A DNA stretch of 64,000 nt from an uncultured Acidobacteriota bacterium (GCA_903873705.1 CAIQPK010000086.1:1-64000); one strand, 5' to 3'. Shown: positions 42,404 to 51,539, counted from the stretch's first letter. The notes: generated by a model from the letters alone, not told the origin. A program made the numbers and translations.

Positions 42404-43465
42404 ATGGCGATCCAAACTGAACCTATCGGCAGCATTCCGCGGCCCGCTTCTCTTTTGCAGGCGCTCGGCGCATTTCAAGCCAGTGAACTGAGTGCAGAGA
42501 CGCTTGCGGAGGAGCAGGCCAGTGCGCTGCGCGACACGATCGAGCGACTTGAGCAGACGGGATCGCCGGTGATTTCAGACGGCGAGCAGACGAAGCCGAG
42601 CTTTGCTACTTACCCGCTGGCTGGGCTTGCCCTTGCGCCGGATGGGGTGGTGATTCCGTTTGCGGATGGGCATACACGGCAGCTGCCACGGCTGGCTGCG
42701 GCGCCGTTTCGGTACGGGATTCATGCGGCGGGCTACTTGAAGGCGGCGAAGGCTTACAGTACGCTGCCGATAAAGCAGGCCGTGATTTCGGCTTCGGCGA
42801 TGAGCCTGCTTTATCCGGCGGACGGCATTGCGGGGTATCCTCGCGAGGCGTTTATTGCGGACCTGGTGGCGGGGGCGGCGGAGGATATTCGCGGCGCGCT
42901 GGATGCAGGTGCAGCGAATGTGCAGATCGATTTCACGGAGGCGCGGCTGTCACTTAAGCTCGATCCTTCCGGTGGGTTGCTGCGCAGCTTTGTCGCATTG
43001 AATAATGCGGTGCTCGAAGGCTTTACGGCGGAAGAGCGCAAGAAGATTGGCGTTCACGTTTGTCCTGGGGGCGACCATGATTCGACGCACAGCGCCGATG
43101 TTGACTATGCGGCGCTGCTGCCGGAGCTGTTCCAGATGAACGTGGGGCGGTTCTACCTTCAGATGGCGAGTGAGCCGGACCGGAAACGCGTGCTGGGGGT
43201 TGTGAAGCAGGTGCTTCAGCCGCAGCATATCGTTTTCGTCGGTGTGATTGACCCGATCAACCCGCAGATTGAAACGCCGAACGAGGTCAGGGATCGCGTG
43301 CTTGAAGCGGCTGCGGTGCTCCCTGTTGCGCAGCTTGGCACGACGGATGATTGCGGCTTCTCCCCGTTTGCCGACGATACGTCGACGGCGCGGGAGACGG
43401 CGTTCAGCAAGATCCGGGCGCGGGTGGAGGGGACGGAAATGGCGGCACGGGAACTAGGCGTTTAA
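42404..43465 (+). CDS. MetE-like (core-MetE) methyltransferase
   Basis: 353 residues: only the C-terminal catalytic barrel of cobalamin-independent methionine synthase, without the N-terminal half. EPIGSIPRPASLLQAL is the opening, and SDGEQTKPSF fits the substrate loop. Zinc ligands are visible at VHVCPGGDH (H-x-C), an acidic residue after FYLQMASEP, and the Cys in GTTDDCGFSPF. VIDPINPQIETPNEVRDRVL also matches. Family members include YxjG-type proteins and core-MetE enzymes that may take methyl groups from other donors; which applies here is not decidable. It overlaps the convergent PIG-L gene by 4 bp. Confidence 0.8.
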   Translation: MAIQTEPIGSIPRPASLLQALGAFQASELSAETLAEEQASALRDTIERLEQTGSPVISDGEQTKPSFATYPLAGLALAPDGVVIPFADGHTRQLPRLAAAPFRYGIHAAGYLKAAKAYSTLPIKQAVISASAMSLLYPADGIAGYPREAFIADLVAGAAEDIRGALDAGAANVQIDFTEARLSLKLDPSGGLLRSFVALNNAVLEGFTAEERKKIGVHVCPGGDHDSTHSADVDYAALLPELFQMNVGRFYLQMASEPDRKRVLGVVKQVLQPQHIVFVGVIDPINPQIETPNEVRDRVLEAAAVLPVAQLGTTDDCGFSPFADDTSTARETAFSKIRARVEGTEMAARELGV

Positions 43466-44199
43466 GTCTCATCGGCGATGGCCTCAAACATGTCCGTGGA
43501 TTGAACGGAGGGCTGCGGAACCAGGGATGCGGCCAGCGTGTAGTACTCCTTTTGGCCGTGCAACTGGAAGAGGCCGCGGACCTGCTGCTCGAGTGGGGCC
43601 TGCGATGTGTGCTTGCGGAAGGCTTCCATCTTTTTCTCGAAGACGGAGCCGATGTCGAGAGCAAGCGTCCAGGGTGCGGGCAGCGGCTTGTGGCGGTCGG
43701 GGAGAAAGAAGTTGGTGGTCTGGTGGAAGAGGCGTTGTGGCTGCCAGAGCGGTCCGCGGTCGAGCAGCCGTTTGGGGTTGCCGGCCCAGTGGAAGGCGGC
43801 GGAGGTGGCGGCGGAGACGGCGGTGTGGTCGGGGTGGGTGTTGGCGCCGCCGTCGAGGCCGAAGGTGACGACCACGTGCGGGCGGAAGCTGCGGATGCGT
43901 TCGAGGATGTCGCCGGCGATTTTTGCGAGAGGCTCAAATTCGAGGCGGGCATCCTGGTAGGCGAGCATTTCGTGTTGGGCGACGCCGAGGACGTCGCAGG
44001 AGGCAGCGAACTCTTCGCTGCGCATTTTGCCGAGCTCCTGGCCGCTGGTTGCACTGCCGCGGTGCATAGCGGCCTGGCCGTCGGTGAGGCAGAGGACGGA
44101 GGTTTCGACGCCGTGGGCTGCGGCGAGGGCGAGTGCGCCGCCGAAGGCGAAACATTCGTCGTCGGGATGGGCGCCAACGCAGAGGAGTCTCAGGCCCAT
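43462..44199 (-). CDS. PIG-L family deacetylase (LmbE/BshB-like)
   Basis: 245 residues, cytoplasmic, single domain. LLCVGAHPDDECFAFGGALA holds the AHPDDE zinc motif, CLTDGQAAMHRG follows, and GANTHPDHTAVSAATSAAFH is the HPDH ligand site. In size it matches small-molecule N-deacetylases such as those of bacillithiol or mycothiol synthesis, but no bshA or bshC lies nearby. Its start overlaps the rnhB 3' end by 10 bp, so the two are co-transcribed. Confidence 0.85.
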   Translation of the reverse strand: MGLRLLCVGAHPDDECFAFGGALALAAAHGVETSVLCLTDGQAAMHRGSATSGQELGKMRSEEFAASCDVLGVAQHEMLAYQDARLEFEPLAKIAGDILERIRSFRPHVVVTFGLDGGANTHPDHTAVSAATSAAFHWAGNPKRLLDRGPLWQPQRLFHQTTNFFLPDRHKPLPAPWTLALDIGSVFEKKMEAFRKHTSQAPLEQQVRGLFQLHGQKEYYTLAASLVPQPSVQSTDMFEAIADET

Positions 44200-44978
44200 G
44201 TCGCGCCTTCGGCGGGGAGTTCTCCGGGGAAGAGTTCTTCGGGGAAGAGTTCGCCGGTTTCGAGAATTTCTTCGAGCGCGGCGTCGGGGCCGGACTTATG
44301 GGCTTTCCAGACCGGTGCGAAGCTGCGGCGGTGGAATGGGCAGGGGCCGTGCTCGGTGAGGGCGCGGCGGTGCTCGGGGGTGGCGTAGCCCTTGTGCGAG
44401 GCGAGGCCGTATTGCGGATACTGGTCGTGCAGCGTGCGCATCATGGCGTCGCGGTGGACCTTGGCGATGACCGAGGCGGCGGCGATGGAGAGGCAGAGCG
44501 CGTCACCGTAGAAGAGCTTGGTCTGTGCGCAAGGGTGGTCGAGGTGCATGGCGTCGATGATGAGGTGGTCGGGCGCGACGGAGAGGCCGACGACTGCCTG
44601 CAGCATGGCGATGCGGGTGGCCTGATAGATGTTGACGCGGTCGATAGTTTCGGCGTCGACCTCCGCTACGCTGATGGCGATGGCCGAGCGGCGGATGCGG
44701 CGGTCGAGACGCTCGCGGTCTTCGCGGGGCATTTGCTTGGAGTCCTTGAGGCCGGCGCGGGCCAGCGCGGCAATGCTGGCCGGGAGGATGACGGCGGCGG
44801 CGACGACCGGGCCGAAGAGCGCGCCACGGCCCACCTCGTCGACGCCCGCGATGGAGCGGAAGCCGTGGAAGCGGAGGGCCTGCTCGGGGGCGTCGGAGCA
44901 GACGAGCTGCTTGAGCATCCGCTGCTTGGCGGTGGCCTTGGTGACGTTCTGCCTGGTGGGGCGGCCTGCGGGTTTCAT
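44190..44978 (-). CDS. rnhB: Ribonuclease HII
   Basis: 262 residues. SIAGVDEVGRGALFGPVVAA carries the D-E-x-G-R-G active-site motif, LKDSKQMPREDRERL the next, and DAMHLDH supplies a catalytic Asp. AAASVIAKVHRDAMM and GLASHKGYATPEH complete the family. It removes ribonucleotides from DNA. The C-terminal tail contains a tandem repeat (EELFPEELFPGEL) encoded by a near-identical 15-bp duplication at about 44222-44251. Confidence 0.93.
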   Translation of the reverse strand: MKPAGRPTRQNVTKATAKQRMLKQLVCSDAPEQALRFHGFRSIAGVDEVGRGALFGPVVAAAVILPASIAALARAGLKDSKQMPREDRERLDRRIRRSAIAISVAEVDAETIDRVNIYQATRIAMLQAVVGLSVAPDHLIIDAMHLDHPCAQTKLFYGDALCLSIAAASVIAKVHRDAMMRTLHDQYPQYGLASHKGYATPEHRRALTEHGPCPFHRRSFAPVWKAHKSGPDAALEEILETGELFPEELFPGELPAEGATWA

Positions 44979-45080
44979 TTCAGCTCATAGTTTATGACGC
45001 CTGGCCGAAATAGAGGATGCAGGTGGGCGTTCTGTCGCCTATCCTGTGCGTGGCCCCCTTATTTTCAACTGGAGTTTGCG

Positions 45081-46121
45081 ATGTGCAAGGTTGTGCGTCT
45101 TCGTTGGGCGGTAGCGTGTGGGCTGTTGTCGGCTGCGATGGTGTGTGGCGTCGGGTTGCAGGCGCAGGATATTGTGCCGTATCCGCAACCCAAAGCGACG
45201 ACGGCGCCGCCGGCACCCGCTGCGACTCCAGTTTCTGTGTCGCCCGCTGTGCAAAGCCCCGTGAGCGGTGCTGCGAAAGAGAGCAGCAAGGCGAAGAAGG
45301 CTGGTTACAACGGGCCCGATACGGTGGTGGAGCTGGCGGCGACGCCGATGCTCGACGGCGAGGGGCGGCAGATGCTCGATCCTGACGGCAAACCGATGTT
45401 CAACCTGCCGATCCGGCAGCAGCGCGACAAAAAAGGGCATCCGGTCTTTGACGAGCATGGCAAGCCGGTAATGCAGACAGAGAAAGAGCTCGGCTACGAC
45501 GAGAAGGGGAAGAAGATCCGCTCGGCTAAAGAGAAGAAGGTGGACCGTACACCGGTGCAGATTGTCCGTGGCATCCTGACGGTAGATGGGCTGCCGGGCA
45601 AGGCGGCGTTGAACTACGACATTGCCGATCTGAAGTTTCTGTACTTCTATGCGCCGGGGATCGGGACAACTGTTGTGTCGAATGTGCCGTTCACAGGAGC
45701 GACCGAGCAGAAAGACGCGTTCATGGACAAGACGCTGACGGTGAGCGCGGGTGGGCATATGTTGCAGCTGGCGTCGGATGAGCGACTGCTGGGTAAGAAG
45801 CCTGAGTCGGCTTATGTTTTGGTGGACCGCGGGACGTCGCTGCCTTCGCGCTTTCCGGTGATGGGGTATGGGACGACGTTGAAGGCACCGTACACGTGGC
45901 CGGGGGCAAAGGCTAATGAGAAGCTCGACGGGTTGGTTACTCCGCCGCCGCTGCCGAAGAACCTGGTGCCGGTGCAACTGCTCGAGCCCTGCCCGGCGGG
46001 GCAGATGCGGCCTTCGGCGAAGCCCGCGCTGCCGGGTGAGGTGGTGACTGTCGCGGCGTGCGTGGCGATTGCCAAGGCTGCGCCGAAGGCGGGATCGGCG
46101 CCTGCGCTGGCGAAGGATTGA
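45081..46121 (+). CDS. Exported protein of unknown function
   Basis: 346 residues from the ATG at 45081 (CTGGAG upstream). Signal peptide ends VGLQAQD; a Pro/Ala-rich linker follows to about residue 65. Then comes a run of short repeats of the form D-x-x-G-x-P-V/M (LDPDGKPMFNLP, DKKGHPVFDEHGKPVMQTEK), reminiscent of YD/MORN-like text but not a clear match. The C-terminal half is beta-rich (AALNYDIADLKFLYFYAP). No enzymatic motif. It ends 9 bp before a strong bidirectional terminator. Confidence 0.6.
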   Translation: MCKVVRLRWAVACGLLSAAMVCGVGLQAQDIVPYPQPKATTAPPAPAATPVSVSPAVQSPVSGAAKESSKAKKAGYNGPDTVVELAATPMLDGEGRQMLDPDGKPMFNLPIRQQRDKKGHPVFDEHGKPVMQTEKELGYDEKGKKIRSAKEKKVDRTPVQIVRGILTVDGLPGKAALNYDIADLKFLYFYAPGIGTTVVSNVPFTGATEQKDAFMDKTLTVSAGGHMLQLASDERLLGKKPESAYVLVDRGTSLPSRFPVMGYGTTLKAPYTWPGAKANEKLDGLVTPPPLPKNLVPVQLLEPCPAGQMRPSAKPALPGEVVTVAACVAIAKAAPKAGSAPALAKD

Positions 46122-46130
46122 GGGGACCGC

Positions 46131-46169
46131 AAATAAGAGCGGCGACCCCAGGGGTCGCCGCTCTTATTT
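46131..46169. terminator. Bidirectional intrinsic terminator
   Basis: AAATAAGAGCGGCGACCCC at 46131-46149 is mirrored exactly by GGGGTCGCCGCTCTTATTT at 46151-46169. The A/T-rich ends give T-runs on both strands, so it can serve both the upstream plus-strand gene and rplS on the minus strand. Confidence 0.9.
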
Positions 46170-46181
46170 GTTGGAGGAAAA

Positions 46182-46538
46182 CTAGACGGCGCGCGCTACT
46201 TCCTTCAAACGGGCTGCCTTGCCGCGGAGCCCGCGGAGGTAGAAGAGCTTGGAGCGGCGGACCTGGTAGGAGCGGACTTTCTCGACCTTGTCGACAACCT
46301 TGGAGTTGTACGGGAAGATGCGCTCGACGCCCTGGCCGAAGCTCATCTTGCGGACGGTGAAGCTGCCCTGGGGGCCCTTCTTGCAGGCAATGACCATGCC
46401 TTCAAAAGCCTGGAGGCGTTCTTTTTCGCCTTCTTTGATCTTTACCTGCACGCGGACGGTGTCGCCAGGAGCGAAGGCCGGGAGGTCGGTGCGCTGGAGC
46501 TTGTCGGCCAGCTTCTGCATGATGGGATGAATAGACAT
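46182..46538 (-). CDS. rplS: 50S ribosomal protein L19
   Basis: 118 residues. [55 protein letters not shown] and [20 protein letters not shown] are conserved L19 segments. It would normally follow trmD; here trmD lies about 2.9 kb upstream, with three unrelated genes and a terminator in between. It therefore needs its own promoter. Confidence 0.97.
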   Translation of the reverse strand: MSIHPIMQKLADKLQRTDLPAFAPGDTVRVQVKIKEGEKERLQAFEGMVIACKKGPQGSFTVRKMSFGQGVERIFPYNSKVVDKVEKVRSYQVRRSKLFYLRGLRGKAARLKEVARAV

Positions 46539-46581
46539 AGTGTGATTCCTTGCTTGAAGTCGCAGGATTTAGTTTACACGA

Positions 46582-46617
46582 AAACGGGCTATTTGCAGAG
46601 GGTTTTGCACATAGCCC
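46582..46617 (-). terminator. Terminator of the GyrI-like gene
   Basis: GGGCTAT (46586-46592) pairs with ATAGCCC (46611-46617), with a second inner TGCA/TGCA pairing. On the minus strand the stem is followed by GTTTTC. It lies just past the GyrI-like gene stop and separates it from rplS. Confidence 0.6.
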
Positions 46618-46631
46618 TTTGGGGAGCGCGG

Positions 46632-47090
46632 TCAGGCCAGCAAATACTTGATCGTCGTCTGCAGCAGGGCGGGGTCGTTGTTCCAGTGACCATAGACTTC
46701 CCAAGAGGCCTGGCCGATCTTGCGGTTGTTGGCGGCGCACCAGGCGTGGATGGCCTGGTGCGCGTCGCCCAGACGGTCGTACGGGCCGACATGCAGCGTG
46801 GTGGCCACCTGGCCTGAGGGCGTGGCGGCGCAGCGGACGTTGCCGGCGGGGTCGAAGGAATGAGCGATTTCGACGCCGAAGTCGATGTTCATGGGTTCAT
46901 TGCGGTTAGCTGGGTGGTGATACAGAAACAGGTTGCGGCCCGGTTTGATGTCGGGATGAGACCTCATGAACGCCCACACCTGGTCGAGGGCGGGTTTCCA
47001 GGCGCGGGCGATCTCGGAACGATGCACCGTGGCGGAGACCGCGGCTATCAGTACTGACGGGGCTGTTTCGACGCTTACTTCGTAATGCAT
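46632..47090 (-). CDS. GyrI-like (AraC effector-binding type) small-molecule-binding protein
   Basis: 152 residues from the ATG at 47090 with GGAGGA 5 nt upstream. This is a SOUL/GyrI-like fold: MHYEVSVETAPSVLIAAVSA, AWAFMRSHPDIKPGRNLFLY-like helix and strand, GQVATTLHVGPYDRLGDAHQ, and a terminal ASWEVYGHWNNDP. The LHVGPYDRL motif is characteristic. Such domains bind hydrophobic ligands or block gyrase. It starts 10 bp after the TPR gene stop, so they share a transcript. Confidence 0.75.
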   Translation of the reverse strand: MHYEVSVETAPSVLIAAVSATVHRSEIARAWKPALDQVWAFMRSHPDIKPGRNLFLYHHPANRNEPMNIDFGVEIAHSFDPAGNVRCAATPSGQVATTLHVGPYDRLGDAHQAIHAWCAANNRKIGQASWEVYGHWNNDPALLQTTIKYLLA

Positions 47091-47100
47091 CAGGTCCTCC

Positions 47101-48768
47101 CTACTTCGCCGCTGGCGGGGCCATGCCCGCGAGCTTGACCGCGTGGGCCAGCTCCGGCCTCTGGCTGTGGACGCCGTTGCCGGTCTGGTTCGCGGCGGCG
47201 GCGTAGTAGGTGTGCGCGAGGGCATGCTGGCCGGATTGCTCGGCGGCCATGCCGGCACTCAGCAGCCCGTTCAGGCGGTTGGGGCTAAGCTTGAGGGCGA
47301 TGCGATACTCGGCGAGGGCCTCGGCGGGTTTGTGTTCCATCAGCAGCAGGTCGCCGACCATCTCGCGGGCGGGAATGTCGACCTCTGCCTGGCCTAGCTT
47401 GTCCTGGGTGTCGGCTGCGGAGCGCATGGCGGCAAGGGCGGCTTCGGGCTTGTCTTCGGAGAAGGCCTGCCAGCCAACCAGTTCGTTCCGCATGACCAGA
47501 ACGCCGTTGATGTAGTCGGCGAAGTAAGACTTCTTGATGGCCTCGATGGAGGCGTCCAGATGTGACAGCGCGGCGGCGGCGAGCTTCGGATCGTGCAGGT
47601 GACCGGCGGCGACACCCTGTGCCCACCAGGTGTGCATGGTTTCAAATTCTGGCGAGCCGGGTTGCGGGGTGAGGGCGGCGGCGGTTTTCCACTGGTGCAT
47701 CTCCATCGGAAGAACGGCATTGAGTTCGTTGGCGAAGAAGGGCCCGTCGTCCTTCATGTCGTCCATGCCGGGCATGGCCTTCATGTGGTCGCCAATGCCT
47801 TGCATGCGAGCGGTGAGGGCGGCGGCTTTCTGGTCTTCGCCGGTCTGGAGCCAGGCGTAGATGAGGAACTCGTCGGCGTGCATCTGGTGGGCGGCGCCGG
47901 GCTCGTGTTTGGCTTCGGAGGCTTCAGACGCCTTGACGCTGGCGAGGTTGGAGGCGATATCTTCGGGCCACATGCCGAGGCGGGCAAAGATGTGTCCGGG
48001 CATATGTAGTGCGTGGGCGGAGGAAGGCGCGATCTTCGCGTACTCCTGCGCGGCGGAAAGGCCGTCGGCAGCGAGCGCGGGTGTATCGCAGGTGTGGATG
48101 ATGTAGTGCGCGAGCCCGGGGTGGCCGGGGTGCGCCTTGAAGAGCGGAACGAGGATGGCGAGGGCGGCGTGCTCGTGGGTGAGGGACGTGTCGCCGGGCG
48201 CGGTGGAGGCGATGAGCGAGAGCGCGTCAAACGCGGCGCCTTCGACGTCGGCAGGGAACCGGGCATGGAGCGCGTTCATGCCGGCAGCGTAGGCGTCGGC
48301 GCGGTGCTGCGCGTCGGGCTGCGCGGGGTCGAAGAAGGCGCTGAGGGCGGCGATGTAGGCCTGCTCGCGGGGGGTTGTTTTTCCGGGGCCGGAAAGGGCA
48401 CGAGCTTTGGCCATTTCGTCTGCGCCGAGCTTGAGGGCAGGGGGCTCGGGGCGTCCCCAGAGCTCCTGAAACTGGGTCATCGCGATGCCCCAGTGGGCCA
48501 TCGCGCAGGCCGGGTCGGCCTTGGCGATGGCTTCGAACTGCATCTGCGCTTCGACGTAGCCGAAGGAGTGCAGCAACGCGATGCCGCGCTGGATCTTCGG
48601 CTGCGAGGCGGTGGAACAGGAGGTCGGGAAGGAGACGCTGCCTAGCTTTTCGGCTTCGTCATGGTGATGGTGGTCCATGCCCGGCATGTCAGGCATGGAC
48701 TGCGCCGAGGCGGCGCCGGTGAGCAGGAAGGCGCACAGTGCGCCACGCGTCAAAACGTTCATTCGCAT
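47101..48768 (-). CDS. Exported TPR protein with His/Met-rich N-terminus
   Basis: 555 residues. A signal peptide (to ASAQ) is followed by a Met/His-rich stretch (MPDMPGMDHHHHDEAEKLGS), a likely metal-binding segment. TPR-like helices fill the rest (GYVEAQMQFEAIAKADPACA, MAHWGIAMTQFQELWG, YAKIAPSSAHALHMPGHIFA, PAEALAEYRIALKLSPNRLN). The HALHMPGHIF motif is conserved among such exported TPR proteins. A second Met-rich patch (GMDDMKDDGP) lies near residue 330. Role unknown; copper or other metal binding is a guess from composition. Confidence 0.7.
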   Translation of the reverse strand: MRMNVLTRGALCAFLLTGAASAQSMPDMPGMDHHHHDEAEKLGSVSFPTSCSTASQPKIQRGIALLHSFGYVEAQMQFEAIAKADPACAMAHWGIAMTQFQELWGRPEPPALKLGADEMAKARALSGPGKTTPREQAYIAALSAFFDPAQPDAQHRADAYAAGMNALHARFPADVEGAAFDALSLIASTAPGDTSLTHEHAALAILVPLFKAHPGHPGLAHYIIHTCDTPALAADGLSAAQEYAKIAPSSAHALHMPGHIFARLGMWPEDIASNLASVKASEASEAKHEPGAAHQMHADEFLIYAWLQTGEDQKAAALTARMQGIGDHMKAMPGMDDMKDDGPFFANELNAVLPMEMHQWKTAAALTPQPGSPEFETMHTWWAQGVAAGHLHDPKLAAAALSHLDASIEAIKKSYFADYINGVLVMRNELVGWQAFSEDKPEAALAAMRSAADTQDKLGQAEVDIPAREMVGDLLLMEHKPAEALAEYRIALKLSPNRLNGLLSAGMAAEQSGQHALAHTYYAAAANQTGNGVHSQRPELAHAVKLAGMAPPAAK

Positions 48769-48858
48769 GGAGTAACGCTAATGCGGTTAACGGCTTAGTG
48801 CAAGAGTTTTAGCACTGCACTCGACCAAATACGGAGAACGCCTTCATGCCGGCGATCC

Positions 48859-49458
48859 TTATCCGCAGGAATCCATGTCACCGAAAGCATCATTGTCCCG
48901 GGTCCATCCGGTTGCTCCCGAAGCCGTTCGAACCTTCACCCACCAGACGGCGCCTTCGTCCGCTTTATCGAGCAACGTATTGCCTTCAGCCAGGTCCTGG
49001 TCGTCATCCGTATCGAGAATGCCGAAATCGTAGACCTTTCCACGCCACCAGAGATGAACATATCCTTCGCCGAGCCTGTCGAGCAGCCATATCTCCTCAG
49101 CGGCAGGAATTGTTACGTCGCTACGACCGCCTTTCCTGGTCACGGATGGGTTTACCACGATCGCATGGCGGAGGACATGGCTGACGGGGTGCAAGATCAC
49201 CATGCCGGTGAGGCCGCGGACGTGGTGGGTATGGTGCGAGTCGATTCGCGCGATGCGCGTCGAAGAATTGGGATTTGCGTAAAGATCGACGGAGCGTGCA
49301 ACGGTCCACTCTCGAAACGTACAGCACTCGAATGGGCAGGCACCACGGGCGATGTAGGGATCCGTGGGGCGAACTGGCTTATCTATCGACAAAGCGGGGC
49401 CAGCGTTTATGAGGGAAAGAAGGATGACGGCGGATAGGGTGATGTCCCGAATCTTCAT
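48859..49458 (-). CDS. Exported protein of unknown function, possible SH3-like fold
   Basis: 199 residues from the ATG at 49458; another ATG lies 12 bp earlier. Signal peptide ends ALSID. The mature part has RGACPFECCTFREWTVARSV, then NPNSSTRIARIDSHHTHHV, and ends with WVKVRTASGATGWTRDNDAF, which resembles the last strands of an SH3-like domain. It lies 21 bp downstream of trmD. Base composition is slightly less GC-rich than its neighbours. No firm family. Confidence 0.5.
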   Translation of the reverse strand: MKIRDITLSAVILLSLINAGPALSIDKPVRPTDPYIARGACPFECCTFREWTVARSVDLYANPNSSTRIARIDSHHTHHVRGLTGMVILHPVSHVLRHAIVVNPSVTRKGGRSDVTIPAAEEIWLLDRLGEGYVHLWWRGKVYDFGILDTDDDQDLAEGNTLLDKADEGAVWWVKVRTASGATGWTRDNDAFGDMDSCG

Positions 49459-49479
49459 AATCAGCCTCATCGAACAATC

Positions 49480-50295
49480 TCAACCTTCGTTCAGATCAAG
49501 CCCAAAGAGATAGGCGCGGTCGTCGTCGCTCAACTGGGCACCGGCGAGCAGGTCCGGGCGGTTGGCGAGGGTTTTGGCGAGCTGGGCCTGGCGACGCCAT
49601 TTGCGGATAACGCTGTGGTCGCCGGTGGCGAGGACTTCGGGCACGGGGGCGCCACGGAATTCGGCAGGACGGGTGTAGTGGGGGTAGTCGAGCAGGCCTC
49701 CGGCGCCGTGCGTGGAGCGAGGAACGCCGTCGGTGGTTTTTTCCAAGTCGCCGGTGTCGCCTTCGCCAAAGCTCTCGTAGCGCGAGCTGTCGGCGTGGCC
49801 GAGTGTGCCGGGCAGCAGGCGGACGACAGCGTCGACGATGACGGCTGCGCCGAGCTCGCCACCGGACATAACGTAGTCGCCGATGGAGAGCTCCTGGTCG
49901 CAGAGCAGGTCGTTGACGCGCTCGTCGACGCCTTCGTAGCGTCCGCAGACGAGCACGATGCGTTCCAGCTTGGCGAGATTCCTCGCGGTGGCCTGGGTGA
50001 AGCGGCGGCCCTGCGCGGAGAGCAGGATGACGGACTCGCGGGTGGTGTCGCGCTCGGCCTTGGGCGCTATGCCGAGGGACTCGACGCAGGCGAAGATGGG
50101 TTCGGGCTTGAGGACCATGCCTTCGCCGCCGCCGAAGGGACGGTCGTCGACGGTGCGATGGCGGTCGTGGGTGAAGGCGCGGAGGTCGTGGGTTTGCGCC
50201 GAGGCCACACCGTCGCGAAAGGCGCGGGGGACGACACCGAAGTCGAAGGGGCCCTGGAAGAATTCGGGGAAGATGGTGACGATGTCAAAGCGCAT
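49480..50295 (-). CDS. trmD: tRNA (guanine37-N1)-methyltransferase
   Basis: 271 residues. MRFDIVTIFPEFFQGPFDFG is the family start, DDRPFGGGEGMVLKPEPIF and LVCGRYEGVDERV form the SAM-binding trefoil knot, and SIGDYVMSGGELGAAVIVDA with LLDYPHYTRPAEFRG complete it. It methylates G37 next to the anticodon to prevent frameshifting. It starts 2 bp after rimM. Confidence 0.96.
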   Translation of the reverse strand: MRFDIVTIFPEFFQGPFDFGVVPRAFRDGVASAQTHDLRAFTHDRHRTVDDRPFGGGEGMVLKPEPIFACVESLGIAPKAERDTTRESVILLSAQGRRFTQATARNLAKLERIVLVCGRYEGVDERVNDLLCDQELSIGDYVMSGGELGAAVIVDAVVRLLPGTLGHADSSRYESFGEGDTGDLEKTTDGVPRSTHGAGGLLDYPHYTRPAEFRGAPVPEVLATGDHSVIRKWRRQAQLAKTLANRPDLLAGAQLSDDDRAYLFGLDLNEG

Positions 50296-50297
50296 GT

Positions 50298-50948
50298 TCA
50301 GGCGGTCTCGCTTTCTTCTTCTTCGCCGGGAGCGTCGAGTTCGGTGATGTTTCCGATTAATCCGGCGGGTAGTTGCATGACGATGCGGTGGGCGGCGATA
50401 TCGACGGAGATGAGCTGGGCGTTGACGAAGGGCACGAGTTCGGGATCGTCGTCGTCGGTGGCGCCGGCGAGTTGCACGACCAGCAGCGGCGCGGCTTCAG
50501 CGAGACGGGTGCGGCCGTCGGGGCTCATGGCGAACTCGACGTCGATGACTTCGCCGACGAGCGTCTCGCCGTCGAAGAGGGTGGAGCCGATGAGGTCGCT
50601 GACGTAGAACGTGTCGGGGTCTAGCGCTCGGCGCTCGGCGATGGGGACCATCAGCTGCATGTTGGCGAGGCGCTCAGCGTCGTTGATGCTGTCGCATCCG
50701 GCGAGTTTGATGACAACGCGGCCGGCGTTTTTGCCGGTGGGCATCCAGTGGTCTTCGATCACGGTGCGTGTGGCGGCAGGCGGGGGCGCGGCGGCGTTCG
50801 CGGCGACGAGAAAGAGGCCGGCGGGATTCGAGAGTTGTTCGGGGAAGTCAGTCAGGAGGTCGGCGAGCAGCTCTCCGCGGCGGCCCTGGGGACGCAGCAG
50901 ACGCGCAAGCGTGATGAACTCCGGCGATGCTGGGGATTGAGTCGACAC
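50298..50948 (-). CDS. rimM: 16S rRNA processing protein RimM
   Basis: 216 residues; start is GTG. FITLARLLRPQGRRGELLAD is the RimM N-terminal barrel start, then GCDSINDAERLANMQLMVPI and a C-terminal PRC-barrel (FYVSDLIGSTLFDGETLVGE) ending LPAGLIGNITELD. It assists 30S head maturation with S19. It lies between khpA and trmD, in the usual order. Confidence 0.93.
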   Translation of the reverse strand: MSTQSPASPEFITLARLLRPQGRRGELLADLLTDFPEQLSNPAGLFLVAANAAAPPPAATRTVIEDHWMPTGKNAGRVVIKLAGCDSINDAERLANMQLMVPIAERRALDPDTFYVSDLIGSTLFDGETLVGEVIDVEFAMSPDGRTRLAEAAPLLVVQLAGATDDDDPELVPFVNAQLISVDIAAHRIVMQLPAGLIGNITELDAPGEEEESETA

Positions 50949-50992
50949 TCAGGCGATTGTAGACCGCGGTGAGGCCGCACCGGCCCGAACGC

Positions 50993-51286
50993 TTACGCGT
51001 CCGGACCGTCGTTGTCGACTTCGACGATGTCGAGGCCGTAACGGTGCTGCAGCTTCATGCTCGCGGCGCCCAGGATGGTGCGGAGCGATCGTGCTGTCCG
51101 TCCCTGTTTGCCGATTACTTTGCCAATATCGCCGGGAGCGACATGGAGACGAAGCAGTGTTGATTCGCCTTCTGCAATTGCTTCAACCTGGACCGCTTCG
51201 GGCGCATCAACCAGCGCCTTGGCAATCTCAGTCATCAACTCCCGCATGTTCGGGGAAGTATTGTTTGTTACACCTTCAGCCATCCG
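50993..51286 (-). CDS. khpA: KH-domain RNA-binding protein KhpA (YlqC)
   Basis: About 97 residues from the ATG at 51286 (MAEGVTNN), with AGAGG upstream; an ATG at 51310 would add eight residues. The KH domain has MRELMTEIAKALVDAPEAVQ, then LRLHVAPGDIGKVIGKQGRT with the GKQG loop, and LRTILGAASMKLQHRYGLDI. It binds RNA, often with KhpB. It sits between rpsP and rimM, the standard place. Confidence 0.92.
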   Translation of the reverse strand, partial: RMAEGVTNNTSPNMRELMTEIAKALVDAPEAVQVEAIAEGESTLLRLHVAPGDIGKVIGKQGRTARSLRTILGAASMKLQHRYGLDIVEVDNDGPDA

Positions 51287-51539
51287 CCCTACCTCTAAAG
51301 AAGTTGCCATGACCGGCCCTGGCGCCCGCTTCCATCTTTGACGTGGAAGTCGGAACGCTCGTAGAAAAACCCGCCCATTAAGCGAAGTCAACCCGTGTCT
51401 TAGTAGTAACGACCCGTCTGACCACCTAAATACCGCTTTTACGGTAGTTATGATGCAAAGTGTACGCGAACGGACCGGGATTTCAACGACTCTTTGGAAA
51501 CCCTGTACAGGTTACCGTAAGTCGAATATAAAAAGTTAC

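Noticed and set aside
43351-44388. 345-codon plus-strand frame across the small PIG-L and rnhB genes
   Set aside because: It covers two genes with intact catalytic motifs on the other strand and has no family features itself.
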